Of a DNA stretch of 64,000 nucleotides, positions 21,700 through 32,646 are shown piece after piece. Under the pieces are notes generated by a model, which was not told the DNA's origin, ran no database searches, and was given only the letters and a program-made list of their open reading frames with translations. The stretch is from Bufo bufo. Its lineage: Eukaryota; Chordata; Amphibia; Anura; Bufonidae. The stretch covers positions 62,527,371-62,591,370 of the forward strand of contig NC_053393.1 of assembly GCF_905171765.1 (NCBI RefSeq), read 5' to 3'. The position numbers and the translations under genes are program-made. Each line of letters starts with the position of its first letter. The first letter of the stretch is position 1.

Positions 21700-21838
21700 C
21701 AGCGATGCGATGCAGCCTCTTCCTGTATGTCCATATATGGAGTCAGTGCTTGTGTATTCTAATTTAGCCTGTATTTGCTGGGATTCGAACCCACGACCTT
21801 CTGTATCAGAGGCAAAGCACTTACCCACACAGCCATGA
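21700..21838 (-). mobile_element. tRNA-derived SINE, copy A
   Basis: The minus strand carries a pol III promoter: box A-like TGGCTGTGTGGGTAA (21821-21835) and a perfect box B GGTTCGAATCC (21781-21791), 30-odd bases apart as in a tRNA. The tail 'caggctaaattagaataca' follows downstream. The acceptor stem does not pair, so this is a SINE head and not a tRNA gene. Confidence 0.75.
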
Positions 21839-22984
21839 GACTTCTACTGTTATAGCTGGCTAAGTGTACATCTATACACATGACAGCTGCCCTAACACAC
21901 CCAGCCTGCTACATCTAATACACATGACAGCTGCACCAGCACACTCAGCTCTAATATATCTCTATATATGACAGCTGCCCCAGCACACCCAACCCTGCTA
22001 CATCTATATATCTCTAAGTATTGCTATACAGTAGATAGATATATAGACATATAGCAGAGCTGAGTATGCTGGGGCAGCTGTCATGTGTATAGATGTAGCA
22101 GAGCTGGGTGTGTTTGGGCAGCTGTCATATGTATAGATGTAGCAGAGCTGGGTTTGCTGGGGCAGCTGTCGTATATAGAGATATAGTAGAGCTGAGTGTG
22201 CTGGTGCAGCTGTCATGTGTATTAGATGTAGCAGAGCTGGGTGTGCTGGGGCAGCTATCATATATAGAGAAATAGCAGAGCTGAGTGTGCTGGGACAGCT
22301 GTCATAGTGCCCCCCCCCCCCCCCAAAAGTGCCAGTATCAAGTGCCTCTCTCCTCCCCCCCCAAAAAAAAGTGCTATATCTCTACTATATATCTATATAT
22401 GACAGCTGCCCCAGCAAACCCAGCTCTGCTACATCTATACACATGACAGCTGCCCAAACACACCCAGCTCAGCTATATCTCTATATATGATAGATAAGCT
22501 GCCCCAGCACACCCAGCTCTGCTACATCTAATACACATGACAGCTGCCCAAACACACCCAGCTCTGCTACATCTATACACATGACAGCTGCCCCAGCACA
22601 CCCAGCTCTGCTACGTCTATATATCTCTAAGTATTGCTATACAGTAGATAGATATATAGAGATATAGCAGAGCTGAGTGTGCTGGGGCAGCTGTCATGTG
22701 TATAGATCTAGCAGAGCTGGGTGTGTTTGGGCAGCTGTCATGTGTATAGATGTAGCAGAGCTGGGTTTGCTGGGGCAGCTGTCATATATAGAGATATAGT
22801 AGAGCTGAGTGTGCTGGTGCAGCTGTCATGTGTATTAGATAAAGCAGAGCTGGGTGTGCTGGGGCAGCTATCATATATAGAGATATAGCAGTGCTGGCTG
22901 TGTTGGGGCAGCAGTCATGTGTATAGATGTACACTTAGCCAGCTATAACAGTAGAAGTCTCATATTTTTTCAGTCAGTAGCAAG

Positions 22985-23158
22985 GCAGATCTTATGGCTA
23001 TGTGGTTAAGTGCTTTGCCTCTGATACCGAATGTTGTGGGTTCAAATCCCAGCAGAAACTTTTCTGAAATACAGGCTAAATTAGAATACACAAGCACTGA
23101 CTCCATATATGGACATACAGGGCGGGACACAGGAAGAGGCTGCATCGCATCACTGACA
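22985..23158 (+). mobile_element. tRNA-derived SINE, copy B
   Basis: Same family as copy A in the opposite orientation. Box A-like TGGCTATGTGG at 22995-23005, box B GGTTCAAATCC at 23039-23049, then 'agaaacttttctgaaatac' and the shared tail. The copy at 53582-53700 has the same 'agaaacttttcagaa' body. Confidence 0.75.
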
Positions 23159-23294
23159 GAAGGTCATGGGTTCGAATTACCAGACACATCTTTCCCTCTC
23201 CTGAGGATGGCAATACAAATGACTCGTAAATGCCGGCCCTGCTGGTGTCACCCGGTGCGGTCAGCACCCCCCTTACAACGCCACTCTACTGTTG

Positions 23295-24660
23295 TCTCTT
23301 GGCAATCACCTCGTGATCTATTGTTGAGGAAACACTTGACAAGAAGTTGGAGGAGAAGCAATAGACAAAGGGAAGGAACAACAGCTTCCTTCTGCTGAGG
23401 TTGAGAAGCCCTGACTGCTGGAGAAGGTGTGTGGGCTGCTGAGAAATGCAGCGGTTGCTGTGTCAGGCTGTACTATTACATTAGTGCCACGGTTTTCCCC
23501 AGGCCACTTTATGGTAACACTCTATGTGTTGTCACAGGGCCGTGGTGCAAACATTAGCACCCTGACAGCGCTTCACCTTCTGCCCACATATCCTGCATAC
23601 GGCCACGCTAACGTCCTCCAGTGACTTGATAGAAAATCTCAACACTGCTGAGTATGGCATTTTACCCCCAACACCCAGTGCTGACTCTCTGCTGCTGCCT
23701 TTATGAACCCATGCACCGCTAGTTGTTTTCTAAAAGGTAGACTCCTGCATTGTAGACTGTCTACCTCAGGTACGCTTGGCTCCAGATCTCCCACTGCTTC
23801 CACCCTGCTGTCTCATGGCCCTGCTGCCACAATCACCTGTGATGATAAAGGTACCCCTCTTCACCCGGCTCTCAGGTGCGATCAGCTACATCATCATCCA
23901 CTTATGCCATCCTCACTAGTCTAATGGCCACATCCCTGACTGCTCACATGTGCTCCCAGCCAACTGTCATCATCGCTAGTTGCATACCTGAGGGAGGACA
24001 CAGCAAACCTCTCCTCCAAGTATGTGCTGGCCTGTAGCTGCTGACTGTCCTGAAAAGCAGAGCAGAGCCAGCACCATGCATTACTTCCCAAGCAGAAGGA
24101 GCAGCAAAAGAACTATGCACTTGCAGGACAGGTGATGGCACAGAGATTGTTTCTGGGTCATGCCAACTAATTGTGGTGTCAATAGACCCCACCGATTCCT
24201 GGCTGTGTGTATCTGTTTTCACCTGAGATGATGTTGAAGAGAGTTAACCATTCCAGTACAGCTGGATTGTTGGTCAAAACACTACCACTGGATGACAATG
24301 GCCTGTTTCTACAGCTACTGCTACCACCACCCCTTCTTCTGCTGCTACTTGTGACTGCTAATCAAAATTTTTGCCACTGCCCATTTATTTTCAGGGTTCA
24401 GGCAACTGTCTGTTAGCCATAGTGTACAGTAACTGAGTCAGTAATTTAACAGATGAAGTATGAATGGCGAGCAGATAGACTAGAAAAACTTGCCTACACT
24501 GTATATTACACCGCCTGTTTACAATGAGTCTGATGCAGAGTACGTCTATGTATAGAACAGATTAATTATTAATGGCGCAGCAGATGATCTAGCTACACGC
24601 GCCTATATATTAGACTGCCAGTTGAGACTAAGTCTGATGCACATTTAGTCTATGAATAAC
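23295..24660 (-). repeat. decayed copy of the unrecognised coding-like element at 28.6-30.5 kb
   Basis: 23850-24340 aligns by eye, in the same orientation, with 29246-29780: 'cacccggctc', 'gatcagctacatcat', 'gtagctgctgact', 'gacaggtga', 'catgccaacta', 'gttggtcaa'. Frames are shorter and broken (24222-23944 minus carries a Ser/Thr-rich stretch with QESVGS). The hAT-like insertion at 19615 split this copy from its other half. Confidence 0.55.
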
Positions 24661-24745
24661 AGAACTGATTAAGAATGAATGGCACAGCTGTGGAACAAGA
24701 TGCAAATGGTGATTACACAGGGCCTGCACTTCCCCTGCAGTCTCC

Positions 24746-26240
24746 AGAGAACCGCGGATAATGCGATAATCCACAATCCTAGAGACCTGAAATTCAAGAT
24801 TACCATCAACAACAATCGGAGGAGGAGGCAAAGAGGCAGGTACAGTGGGTTGGACATACGGTTTTAATAGGGACCTGTGAAAAACATTATGGATCTTCCA
24901 AGTATGAGGAAGATCAAGACGGAAGGCAACGGGATTGATGATGGACAAGATCTTGTAAGGCCCAATAAACTTAGGACCCAACTTCCAGGAGGGAACCTTC
25001 AGTTTGATATTCTTTGTAGACAAGCACACCAGATCACCCACATTCAGGTCCGGACCAGGCACACGTCTCTTATCCGCCACACGCTTATATCTCTCACTCA
25101 TCCTCTTCAGATTACCCTGAATCTTTTGCCAAATAAATGACAAAGACGAGGAAAATCTCTCCTCATCAGGTAAACCAGAAGACCCCTCTCCAGAGAATGT
25201 CCCAAACTGCGGATGAAACCCATATGCACCAAAAAATGATGACTTATCCGAGGACTCCTGGCGACGGTTATTTAGAGCAAACTCATCAAGGGACAAAAAA
25301 GAACACCAATCCTCCTGATTCTCTGCCACAAAACAGCGCAGATATGTCTCCAGATTCTGATTGACGCGTTCGGTCTGGCCATTCGACTGCGGGTGAAAAG
25401 CAGAAGAGAACGACAACCAAACTCCCAAGCGAGAACAAAAGGCCTTCCAGAATCTGGAAACAAACTGCGTGCCCCTATCAGAAACTATGTCTGAAGGAAT
25501 ACCATGCAATTTGACAATGTGATCAACAAATGCTTGCGCCAGCGTTTTATGGGTAACCCAGGAAAGGGAATGAAATGCGCCATTTTGCTAAAACAGTCCA
25601 CTACTACCAGAATCACAGTCTTCCCCGAGGAACGAGGCAGGTCAGTAATGAAGTCCATGGACAGATGCGTCCAAGGACGGGAAGGAATGGGTAACGGGAG
25701 GAGAGAACCCGATGGCCGTGAATGAGGGACCTTGGCCCGAGCGCAGGTCTCGTAGGCTGCCACAAAACCCTCAACCATCTTATGAAGAGCCGGCCACCAG
25801 AATCTCCGAGCAATGAGATCCACTGTGGCTCTACTCCCCGGGTGCCCAGCAAGGACAGTATCGTGGTGCTCCTTAAAAACCTTGTGTCGTAAAGCGAGAG
25901 GCACAAACAACCTCCCAGGAGGACAAAGATCAGGAGCCTCTGCCTGGGCTGCCTGAACCTCTGTCTCCAAATCAGGATAAAGAGCAGAGACGACCACCCC
26001 TTCAGCCAAAATGGGACCCGGATCTTCAAAGTTCCCCCCTCCCGGAAAACAACGTGACAGGGCATCAGCCTTCACATTTTTAACCCCAGGGCGGAATGTG
26101 ACAACAAAATTAAACCTAGAAAAGAATAAAGACTATCTGGCCTGTCTCGGGTTCAGACGCTTGGTTGATTCCAAGTAGGCCAGATTCTTATGGTTGTTAA
26201 ACACGGTAATAGGGTGTCTGGCTCCCTCTAGCCAATGGCG
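24746..26240 (-). pseudogene. gypsy chromovirus 1 family fragment: RNase H end to chromodomain
   Basis: The minus strand repeats the order seen at 2500-4030. It runs from the RNase H tail near 26230 through the integrase zinc finger (HHDTVLAGHPGSRA, 25860-25720), MDFITDL, SDRGTQF and NGQTERVNQ, to a chromodomain cut at 24757 (FQVSRIVDYRI, then unrelated sequence). Two frames, 26075-25485 and 25509-24628, mark a frameshift near 25545. Compared with chromovirus 1 most residues agree, so both are copies of one family. The right edge abuts the mariner palindrome at 26240/26241. Confidence 0.9.
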
Positions 26241-26510
26241 CCCAAAGATAAAAGTCTATGGGGGTCAGATGGGGAGACCTTGGGGGCCATTCAACTGGCC
26301 CACGATGACCAATCCACTTTCCAGGAAACTGTTCATTTAGGAATGCTCGGACCTGACACCCATAATGTGATGGTGCACCACCACATTATGGGTGTCAGGT
26401 CTGAGCATTCCTAGATGAACAGTTTCCTGGAAAGTGGATTGGTCATCATGGGTCAGTTGAATGGCCCCCAAGGTCTCCCGATCTGACCCCCTTAGACTTT
26501 TATCTTTGGG
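26241..26510. repeat. 270-bp near-perfect palindrome
   Basis: Position 26241 pairs with 26510 and the centre lies between 26375 and 26376 (ggtgcacc), with no length difference between the 135-base arms and few mismatches. Each arm is the mariner transposase segment ('ggaaactgttcat', 'gtggattggtcat', 'aggtctccc', 'acttttatctttggg'). Confidence 0.92.
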
Positions 26511-26984
26511 GTCATCTGAAGGCAATTGTCTATGCTGTGAACATACGAGATGTGCAGCACCTGAAACTACGGATACTGGAAGCCTGTGCTAGATTTCTCC
26601 TGCAGTGTTGCTATCAGTGTGTGAAAAGTGGGAGAAGAGGGTTGCATTGACAATCCAACACAATGGGCAGCACATTGAACACATTTTATAAGTGGTCAGA
26701 AACTTGTAAATAACTCATGAAAGAATAAAGTTACGTTAAAACCAAGCACACCATTGTTTTTCTTGTGAAATTCCCAATAAGTTTGATGTGTCACATGACC
26801 CTCTTCCTATTGAAAAAACAAAAGTTGGATTCAAAATGGCCGACTTCAAAATGACCACCATGGTCACCACCCATCTTGAAAAGTTTCCCCCCTCACATAT
26901 ACTAATGTGCCACAAACAGGAAGTTAATATCACCAACCATTCCCATTTTATTAAGGTGTATCCATATAAATGGCCCACCCTGTA
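26241..26984 (+). pseudogene. mariner-type transposon 3' end with transposase C-terminus
   Basis: The plus strand at 26485-26650 encodes a mariner-like tail: a PDLxPLDFYLWG-type box, then a short C-terminal helix region ending before TGA near 26649. The right terminus 'aaggtgtatccatataaatg' plus 'gcccaccctgta' is the kind of TIR found on mariner elements with 'tacagggtgggcca' ends. The left end and most of the gene are missing, replaced by an inverted duplicate of the same coding segment. Confidence 0.7.
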
Positions 26985-26989
26985 GATAA

Positions 26990-27520
26990 TGGGAGAGATC
27001 TCTGTACTGACCGCTGATATATTTATACATAGTTATTAGATCTCCCCCAGTCGTCTTTTTTTCTAAAGTGAATAACCCTAATTTTGATAATCTATCAGGG
27101 TACTGTAGTCTACCCATTCCAGTTATTACTTTAGTTGCCCTCATCTGAACACTCTCCAGCTCTGCTATGTCTGTTCACAGGAGCCCAGAACTGTACACAG
27201 TAGTCCATGTGTGGTCTGACCAGTGATTTGTAAAGTGGTAGGACTATGTTCTCATCATGGGCAGCTATGCCCCATTAGATGCAACCCATTATCTTATTGG
27301 TCTATTGGCAGCAGCTGCCTGATACTGGTTTCTACAGCTTAGTTTGCTGTTCATTAAAATTCCTAGGTCCTTTTCCATGTCAGTGTTATCCAGTGTTTTA
27401 CCATTTAGTATGTACTGGTGACTTGCATTATTCCTTCCCATGTGCATAACCTTACATTTGTCAGTGTTAAACCTCATCTGCCACTTCTCTGCCCAAGCCT
27501 CCAATCTATCCAGATCCCTC
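26990..27520 (-). pseudogene. CR1/L2-type LINE, RT C-terminal region
   Basis: The minus strand frame at 27504-27289 has the end of the RT domain (WQMRFNTDKCKVMHMG, NGKTL, EKDLGILM). The C-terminal region follows in other registers (SKLGLFTLEKKTTGGDLI and MYKYISGQYRDL at 27144-26902). Several stops and frameshifts. The region up to 26985 ends against the mariner TIR. Confidence 0.8.
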
Positions 27521-27529
27521 CAATCTATC

Positions 27530-27845
27530 CTTGCAAAAAATTTGATTCAATCCGAATTCAGTTCGATCTGAATTTATTTGCGGCGAATCGCGGTGAATCA
27601 CGTTAAAAACTGCTATTTCCTGGCATAGTCCATATGACATGCAGATGACAGGCGTCACTCTTAGAATCACTGCATACTTCACTTATTTGGGCAGTCACAG
27701 GGGCCAAAACTGACCAAATAACTCAAGTATGAACTCAGCCTTACAGGTCGATGTTAACGCCAAGAAGAAGCGCAATCCTTTTATACCATCGTCAGCTGAT
27801 TCCACATGGATGCCTACAGAACCTGTTCTATTAGAACACTTATAC
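27530..27845. repeat. MITE relics
   Basis: 27535-27600 carries 'aaatttgattcaatccgaat' typical of the 'agagatgagcgaag' family. 27660-27755 ends 'actgaccaaataactcaag' and 'tatgaactcagcc', matching the right end of the MITE at 59214-59407. Confidence 0.5.
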
Positions 27846-27849
27846 AAGT

Positions 27850-28600
27850 AGAGTCTCCCGACAGAGTGAAGAGGGTGTTAGCAGTAAGTTTGTGTCTACT
27901 TCACTTATTATTCTGCCCTCCTCTGATCCGTCAGAACAATAACCCACAAAAAAAGGATCCTGTCTGTGGAGCATCCGCCTTCACAGAGTGGCCCAATGAC
28001 AGAGTCTGGAGGTGACGGCAGCATCAGGAGGAGGCTACAGAGTGGCACAATGACAGTGTGGAGGTGGCGGCAGCATCAGAAGGAGGCCAAAGAGTGGCAC
28101 AATGACATTGGGGAGGTGGTAGCAGCATCAGGAGGCCACAGAGTGACAAGGTGACATAATGTGGAGGTGGCAGCAGCATGAGGAGACCACAGAGTGGCAA
28201 GGTGACATAGTGTGGAGGTGGGTGGCAATACCAGTAGCAGCTGAAGATGGTGGGTGAAAGAAGGAGCACTTGGCATCAGACGTGTGGCATCAGGCGGGTG
28301 GCAGCATCAGAATAGTAGCTGAAGTAGGTAGCCAGAAGAAACCGGTCTCTTTTGTCAAAGTTTTGCTGTGGCACCATGGATGATTTAGTCTGATGCATCA
28401 GGAATTGGTGGGTGGAAATCCTGGCTGATCCACGCCTGACTCTTGACTTAGGCTGCTGCTGATAGAGCTGGTACTGCTCCTGCCACCCCACCCCTCCTCA
28501 GCTGCCATAGCAGTGAAACACAGGGGGCCCGGTCAGACCTGCGAGAGGATAGACGATAGCGCAGATAGGCAGCAGCCAACTGACTACATAGGATGTCTCT
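27850..28600. repeat. interspersed repeat related to 18.4-19.2 kb, with loose tandem units
   Basis: About six imperfect units of 'aatgacagtgtggaggtggc' and 'ggcagcatcaggaggccacagagtggc' between 27985 and 28230, then sequence with no recognised features. It lies immediately downstream (minus strand) of the coding-like element at 28600-30510 and may be its 3' part. Confidence 0.5.
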
Positions 28601-28603
28601 ATA

Positions 28604-29938
28604 CTAGTTCAGTTTGTCCTCCCTCTCAGCGGGTGTAAAAAAGGCCCCCATTTTGGACCAGTAGTGATGGTCAAACAAGGTGGAGAGCCAGAAGTCATCC
28701 CTTTGCCGAATGGTGACAATTTGGCTATTACTACTCAAGCAAGCGAGCATGTAGCGGGCCATTTGTGCAAGTGACTTGGAGGGACTCCCTGCCTCCATCT
28801 CCACTGGATACTGCCACAGTGTGTCTGGGTCCTCTGCCTCATCGCCCTCTGGCTCCTCTGGCTGGTCCTGCTGCTCCCGCTCCTCTTCTCTAGTCACCTG
28901 TGTTGAAAAACCACCAATTTTGCTACACATTGCTTGTGCTCCAATGTCGTCCTTCTCCTCCTCCTCCAGTTCAGCCCCCACATGGCTCATGTGGCCGTGA
29001 GATCTAGGCGCCAGGTCTCTAGTCACCTGACAAGCAAGATTTAACAGAATCTGTTCCATTACATGAAGCAGTGTAATGACATTGTTCATCCCGTAGTCCT
29101 GGCGACTGACAAATAACGTGGCCTCCTAAAAGAGCCTGAAGAAACGACAGATGTCACACATGAGCTGCCTCTGGCTGACATCGAAGTTACACACGGGAGT
29201 ACTCCTGTCTAGAGATGGCCTTGCTGCCACCGTCTTCTTACGATGATGAAGAAGCCCCTTCGTCACCCGGCTCCCAAGTGTGATCAGCTACATCATTATC
29301 ATCGAGTACTGTCTGCATGTCACTGATGTCCTCCTCAACGGTCTGACCGCTCGCAACACCAGCTCTCACGCCACTCTCCTCATCACTACTTGCCCGCCTA
29401 GCGGAGGAAGCGGTGGATGTCTCCTCCAGATCTTTGCTGGGCAGTAGCTGCTGACTTTCCTCTAGTAGCTCGACCTCACTGTATAGTGGGGCTGAGCCCA
29501 CAGCGTATAATGCATATAGTACTTCTTTGGCTGAGGAACAGAAAAAGACAGGGGCAGGTTGAGGACAGGTGAGGGCACAGGGTCTGCTCCCAGGCAATGC
29601 CAACTAAGGGTTGTGTCTGACAAACCCACCGACTCTTGGCTGGGGGTGTCTGATGTCACTTGGGATGAAGTGGATGACCGAGTCAACCATTCACGAACCG
29701 CTGGGTTGCTGGTCAAGACACGACCGCTAGATGACACTGGGAGCTCAGGCCTCTCACTGCGACCCCTGCTACCATGCCCCCTTACTCTGCTACGACCTCT
29801 GCCCGCGCCAGAAACATTTAGGCCTCTGCCACTACTCTGTGCAGGGCCTGGCACTTCGCTGTCTGACATACTGTTAGATGCAATAAATAACACACCACAA
29901 AAGGCTTTACAACAGATAACTGCACCGCTGAGCGCCAT
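28604..29938 (-). pseudogene. unrecognised mobile-element-like protein, broken into pieces
   Basis: Three minus-strand frames follow one another: 29938-29462 (Ser/Gly/Arg-rich start MSDSEVPGPAQSSGRG, then a Ser/Thr-rich segment SSTSSQVTSDTPSQESVG), 29603-29238 (acidic and Ser-rich, ELLEESQQLL, EEDISDMQTVLDDND), and 29089-28604 (NNVITLLHVMEQILL, an acidic linker EEPEGDEAEDPD, LSTLFDHHYWSK, FFTPAEREDKLN). Between 29100 and 29230 a conserved-looking CDICRFFR piece is readable in a shifted register. I do not recognise a domain and assign no function. A second copy at 23.3-24.3 kb and a linked promoter argue for a repeated, mobile origin. A hAT-class gene is possible but unproven. Confidence 0.5.
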
Positions 29939-30463
29939 ATATATTTTTTATTTTTCATCTAATACATGACAAAACGGGCTGTAATTTTAGCACTTCACCA
30001 CATAACGACTAATAAGCCCTTTTTTCCCACTAATACAAGCCAAAAAATGCTTTAGAACATATAACTACACTGCATAAGGGAAAATTTAAGATGTATAAAT
30101 ATTTACTTATGATAAACCCAGTTAATGGCTGTATCAAACAGCACTTGCACCATAATAAGAATGGTTTGCTGGAATTACAGAGCTGTATAATGGCAAATTG
30201 GATCCCCAGTCAGTGCAGCAAGGTGTAATCGTATTGATCCTATTACCCAGGCTGTAACCTCCCCTACTGAACCCTGTTCAACATAAATGCTGTGGAATGA
30301 TTCCTCCCTATCCTTTCCCTACACCTTGAATAATCTTTCCCTGCACTTGCAAATCGTTTTTTTTAGCACAATGACGTTTTTTCTAGCACTGTCCCTAGCG
30401 CCTGCAGACGTCTCTCCCTGCACTAAGTACACTGGTAAATGGCAGAATCCAAGATGGCTGAGG

Positions 30464-30510
30464 CTATTTATAGGGCTGTGACATCTCAGGGCTGGCTGGC
30501 TGCTGATTGG
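30464..30510 (-). promoter_or_regulatory. TATA box with CCAAT box upstream of the 28.6-29.9 kb element
   Basis: On the minus strand CCAAT (30506-30510, in GCAGCCAATCAGCA) is followed 34 bases later by TATAAATAG (30464-30472) and then by a YY1-like GCCATCTTGG (30451-30460). The spacing is that of a pol II core promoter. It points toward the start codon at 29938 about 520 bases away. Confidence 0.65.
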
Positions 30511-30560
30511 CTGCATGCATGGCATTATGGGTGATCTCGCCTTCCCAGAGTTCCTTTCTC

Positions 30561-31731
30561 CATGTCCTCACAAGTGCAGCCATTTTACCTACATAAAGTT
30601 ATACAATTATTATCTCAATGGCACAGTGTTCAGTATAATATCAGTAAGCATTTTCTAGTGTTTATCAAATAAAAAGTTTCTACAAGGTCTGAAAAGCAAA
30701 AGTTTTGTGTGAATCGAAACATAAACGATTTACTTTTCTACAGATCTGCAGTACACTTTAATGGAAGTATTGATTGTCTATTAGGTAAAACTCATTAACA
30801 AACACGTTACTAATGAAGACAAGGAACTAGCCCATGAAGTGTTCAATATCATAAATACTGCAGCAAATATGCGAGCGTTATAGCTATGACTTATAATTAC
30901 TTAGACAACATAATTACAATCTCGACACACATGTTCTGCATAGAATCTTTGTGTAGCATTGCAGGCAATTATTGCCAAAAGAGGAAAAAGTTTTTTTTAG
31001 TGTGAAGACAATTTTTTGTTAATCTTATTGCTGGTTTCACCCATTTTGGGTATTTTTGAGGGGGTTTTGCATTTTTGGTGTGGTATTTAACTGGTGTTTT
31101 TAGGCAAAAGATTCCACCTCCAGTCTGTGACAAATATTAAATGCAGGAAAGTTTTTTTTGTAGTGGCATTTTTTTTTCACCATTGAGGTAAATTTTTTGT
31201 GTCAATTTTATTTTATTTTTAATCACAGCATGTTCTGGGTCTGACATTTTTCCCTAACTGGCAGTTTAATATTTTAACTTGTTATTTTCCATGGACTGAA
31301 TAAAGAAATTTTATATTTTAAAGGTGCTGGAAATCTGGATATTACATAGAACACGCAGGTGGCCAGCCCTGTATTTTTCTGCACACAATGGAGTATTGGA
31401 AGGTGCGGAGAGTTTGGGTGAGCTGTTCCATATATTTCTTATTCAGTTTTTTCCTCATTGCCTGGGATTCTTTTGTTTCTCAGACATCCATTGTGTTTTT
31501 TTTGCCATGCATGTAACTACATGTGCCAGTGTGTGTGTTTTATTTTTTATGACACTATTGTGTGACATTATTTGCACTAATTTATTTTTCCCATATTGCT
31601 CTACAGAAGAAGTGACATTACAGAGTGTCACGATAAACACGACATGACAGGCCAAGAGAGGTCACTTTGTCATTCACTGCACCCATGACCTTGGATGTGA
31701 TTGTAAGGAGATCACATTTACACTCACCTGA
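30561..31731. other. no recognisable gene or repeat
   Basis: AT-rich, mostly unique-looking sequence with T-runs (30990-31210). Short frames at 31324-31655 show no domain or codon pattern. No terminal repeats seen. Confidence 0.55.
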
Positions 31732-32596
31732 GGCTACTTTCACACCAGCGCTTTTTGCTGGATCCGTCATGGATCAGCAAAAAAGCTTCCGTTACTGATA
31801 ATACAACAGTCTGCATCCGATATGAAAGGATCCGGTTGTATTATCTTTAACATAGCCAAGGCGGATCCGTCATTAACTCTATTGAAAGTCAATGAGGGAC
31901 GGATCCATTTTCTATTGTTTCATATTGTGTCAGAGTTAACTTCTTAAGGACACAGGGCGTACAGGTACACCCTGATGTCCTGGTACTTAAGGACACAGGG
32001 CGTACCTGTACGCCCTGTGTATTTACGATCACCGCCGGGTGGCGTGCGGTGATCGGAACAAGGTGCCTGCTCAAATCATTCAGCAGGCACCTTGGTACAA
32101 TGCCAAGGGGGGTCATGTGACCACGGCGGGCTGTGATCGGAACAAGGTGCCTGCTCAAATAATTCAGCAGGCACCTTGGTACAATGCCCAGGGGGTCCCG
32201 TGACTCCCCCATGTCGGCAATCGCAGCAAACCGGAGGTCAATTCAGACCTGCGCTTTGCTGGGTTTCCGGGTTATTCAGGTCTCTGGTGACCCGATAACC
32301 CGGAATAGGATGGTGATCGGTGGTGTGATAATACACCACCAATCACCGTCCTGTGATCCTGAGAGGTGATGGTGACATCACCTCTCAGAATCGCTTCTGA
32401 TTGGCTGCAGGGCGGGCAGGAGGTTTAACTTGCTGCAACTCTCCTCTCCTCCTCCTTTCTGTGTCCAGGAGCGAGGAGAGAGGAGCCTGCATCGGATCTC
32501 CAGACCCAGCACCCCCATCTGTGCCCAGCACCCCCATTCTGATCCTCCACAGTGCCATCTGGCACTAAAAGGTATTTAGGGAAAGGTTAGGGACAG

Positions 32597-32637
32597 GACA
32601 CACACGCACACACAAACACACGCACACACACACGTTT
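32597..32637. repeat. (CA)n tract at the broken transposase start
   Basis: 'cacacacgcacacacaaaca' and following. It sits where the N-terminal third of the transposase should begin, so repeat expansion or deletion happened there. Confidence 0.8.
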
Positions 32638-32646
32638 TGGGGCCTC

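Larger units (their letters stand above)
21698..23158. repeat. 1.46-kb foldback: inverted SINE pair around palindromic repeats
   Basis: The left outer arm (21698-21860) and right outer arm (22940-23158) are reverse complements: 'gcgatgcgatgcagcctctt' on the left against 'aagaggctgcatcgcatc' on the right, then SINE bodies, then 'tagctggctaagtgtacatc' against 'gatgtacacttagccagct'. Between them lie two head-to-head arrays of 'atgacagctgccccagcaca' units, each turning around at the identical 'tctctaagtattgctatac' segment (near 22012 and 22623). The whole can fold on itself at several levels. Confidence 0.85.
19615..23286. mobile_element. hAT-like non-autonomous element filled with arrays and a foldback
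   Basis: Ends CAGTGGCGTTG...CAACGCCACT are inverted (last base mismatched) and flanked by identical 8-bp direct repeats TACTGTTG at 19607-19614 and 23287-23294. Eight-base duplications with CA..TG-type ends point to hAT. 'ctggtgtcacccggtgcgg' occurs near both ends in the same orientation (19637 and 23242). The 3.67-kb body has no transposase: it is two minisatellites plus an inverted SINE structure. Confidence 0.72.

Noticed and set aside
20605..21767. Long overlapping Pro/Ser-rich and Gly/Thr-rich frames on both strands
   Set aside because: They arise from the C-rich tandem array; no start context, domain or non-repeat sequence supports a protein.
21781..21836. Functional tRNA gene
   Set aside because: Boxes A and B are present, but the acceptor and anticodon stems do not pair and the same body occurs in two other copies; it is a SINE head.
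28776..29000. Plus-strand Ser/Pro-rich frame
   Set aside because: Antisense to the longer minus-strand coding-like element with promoter and second copy; no motif of its own.
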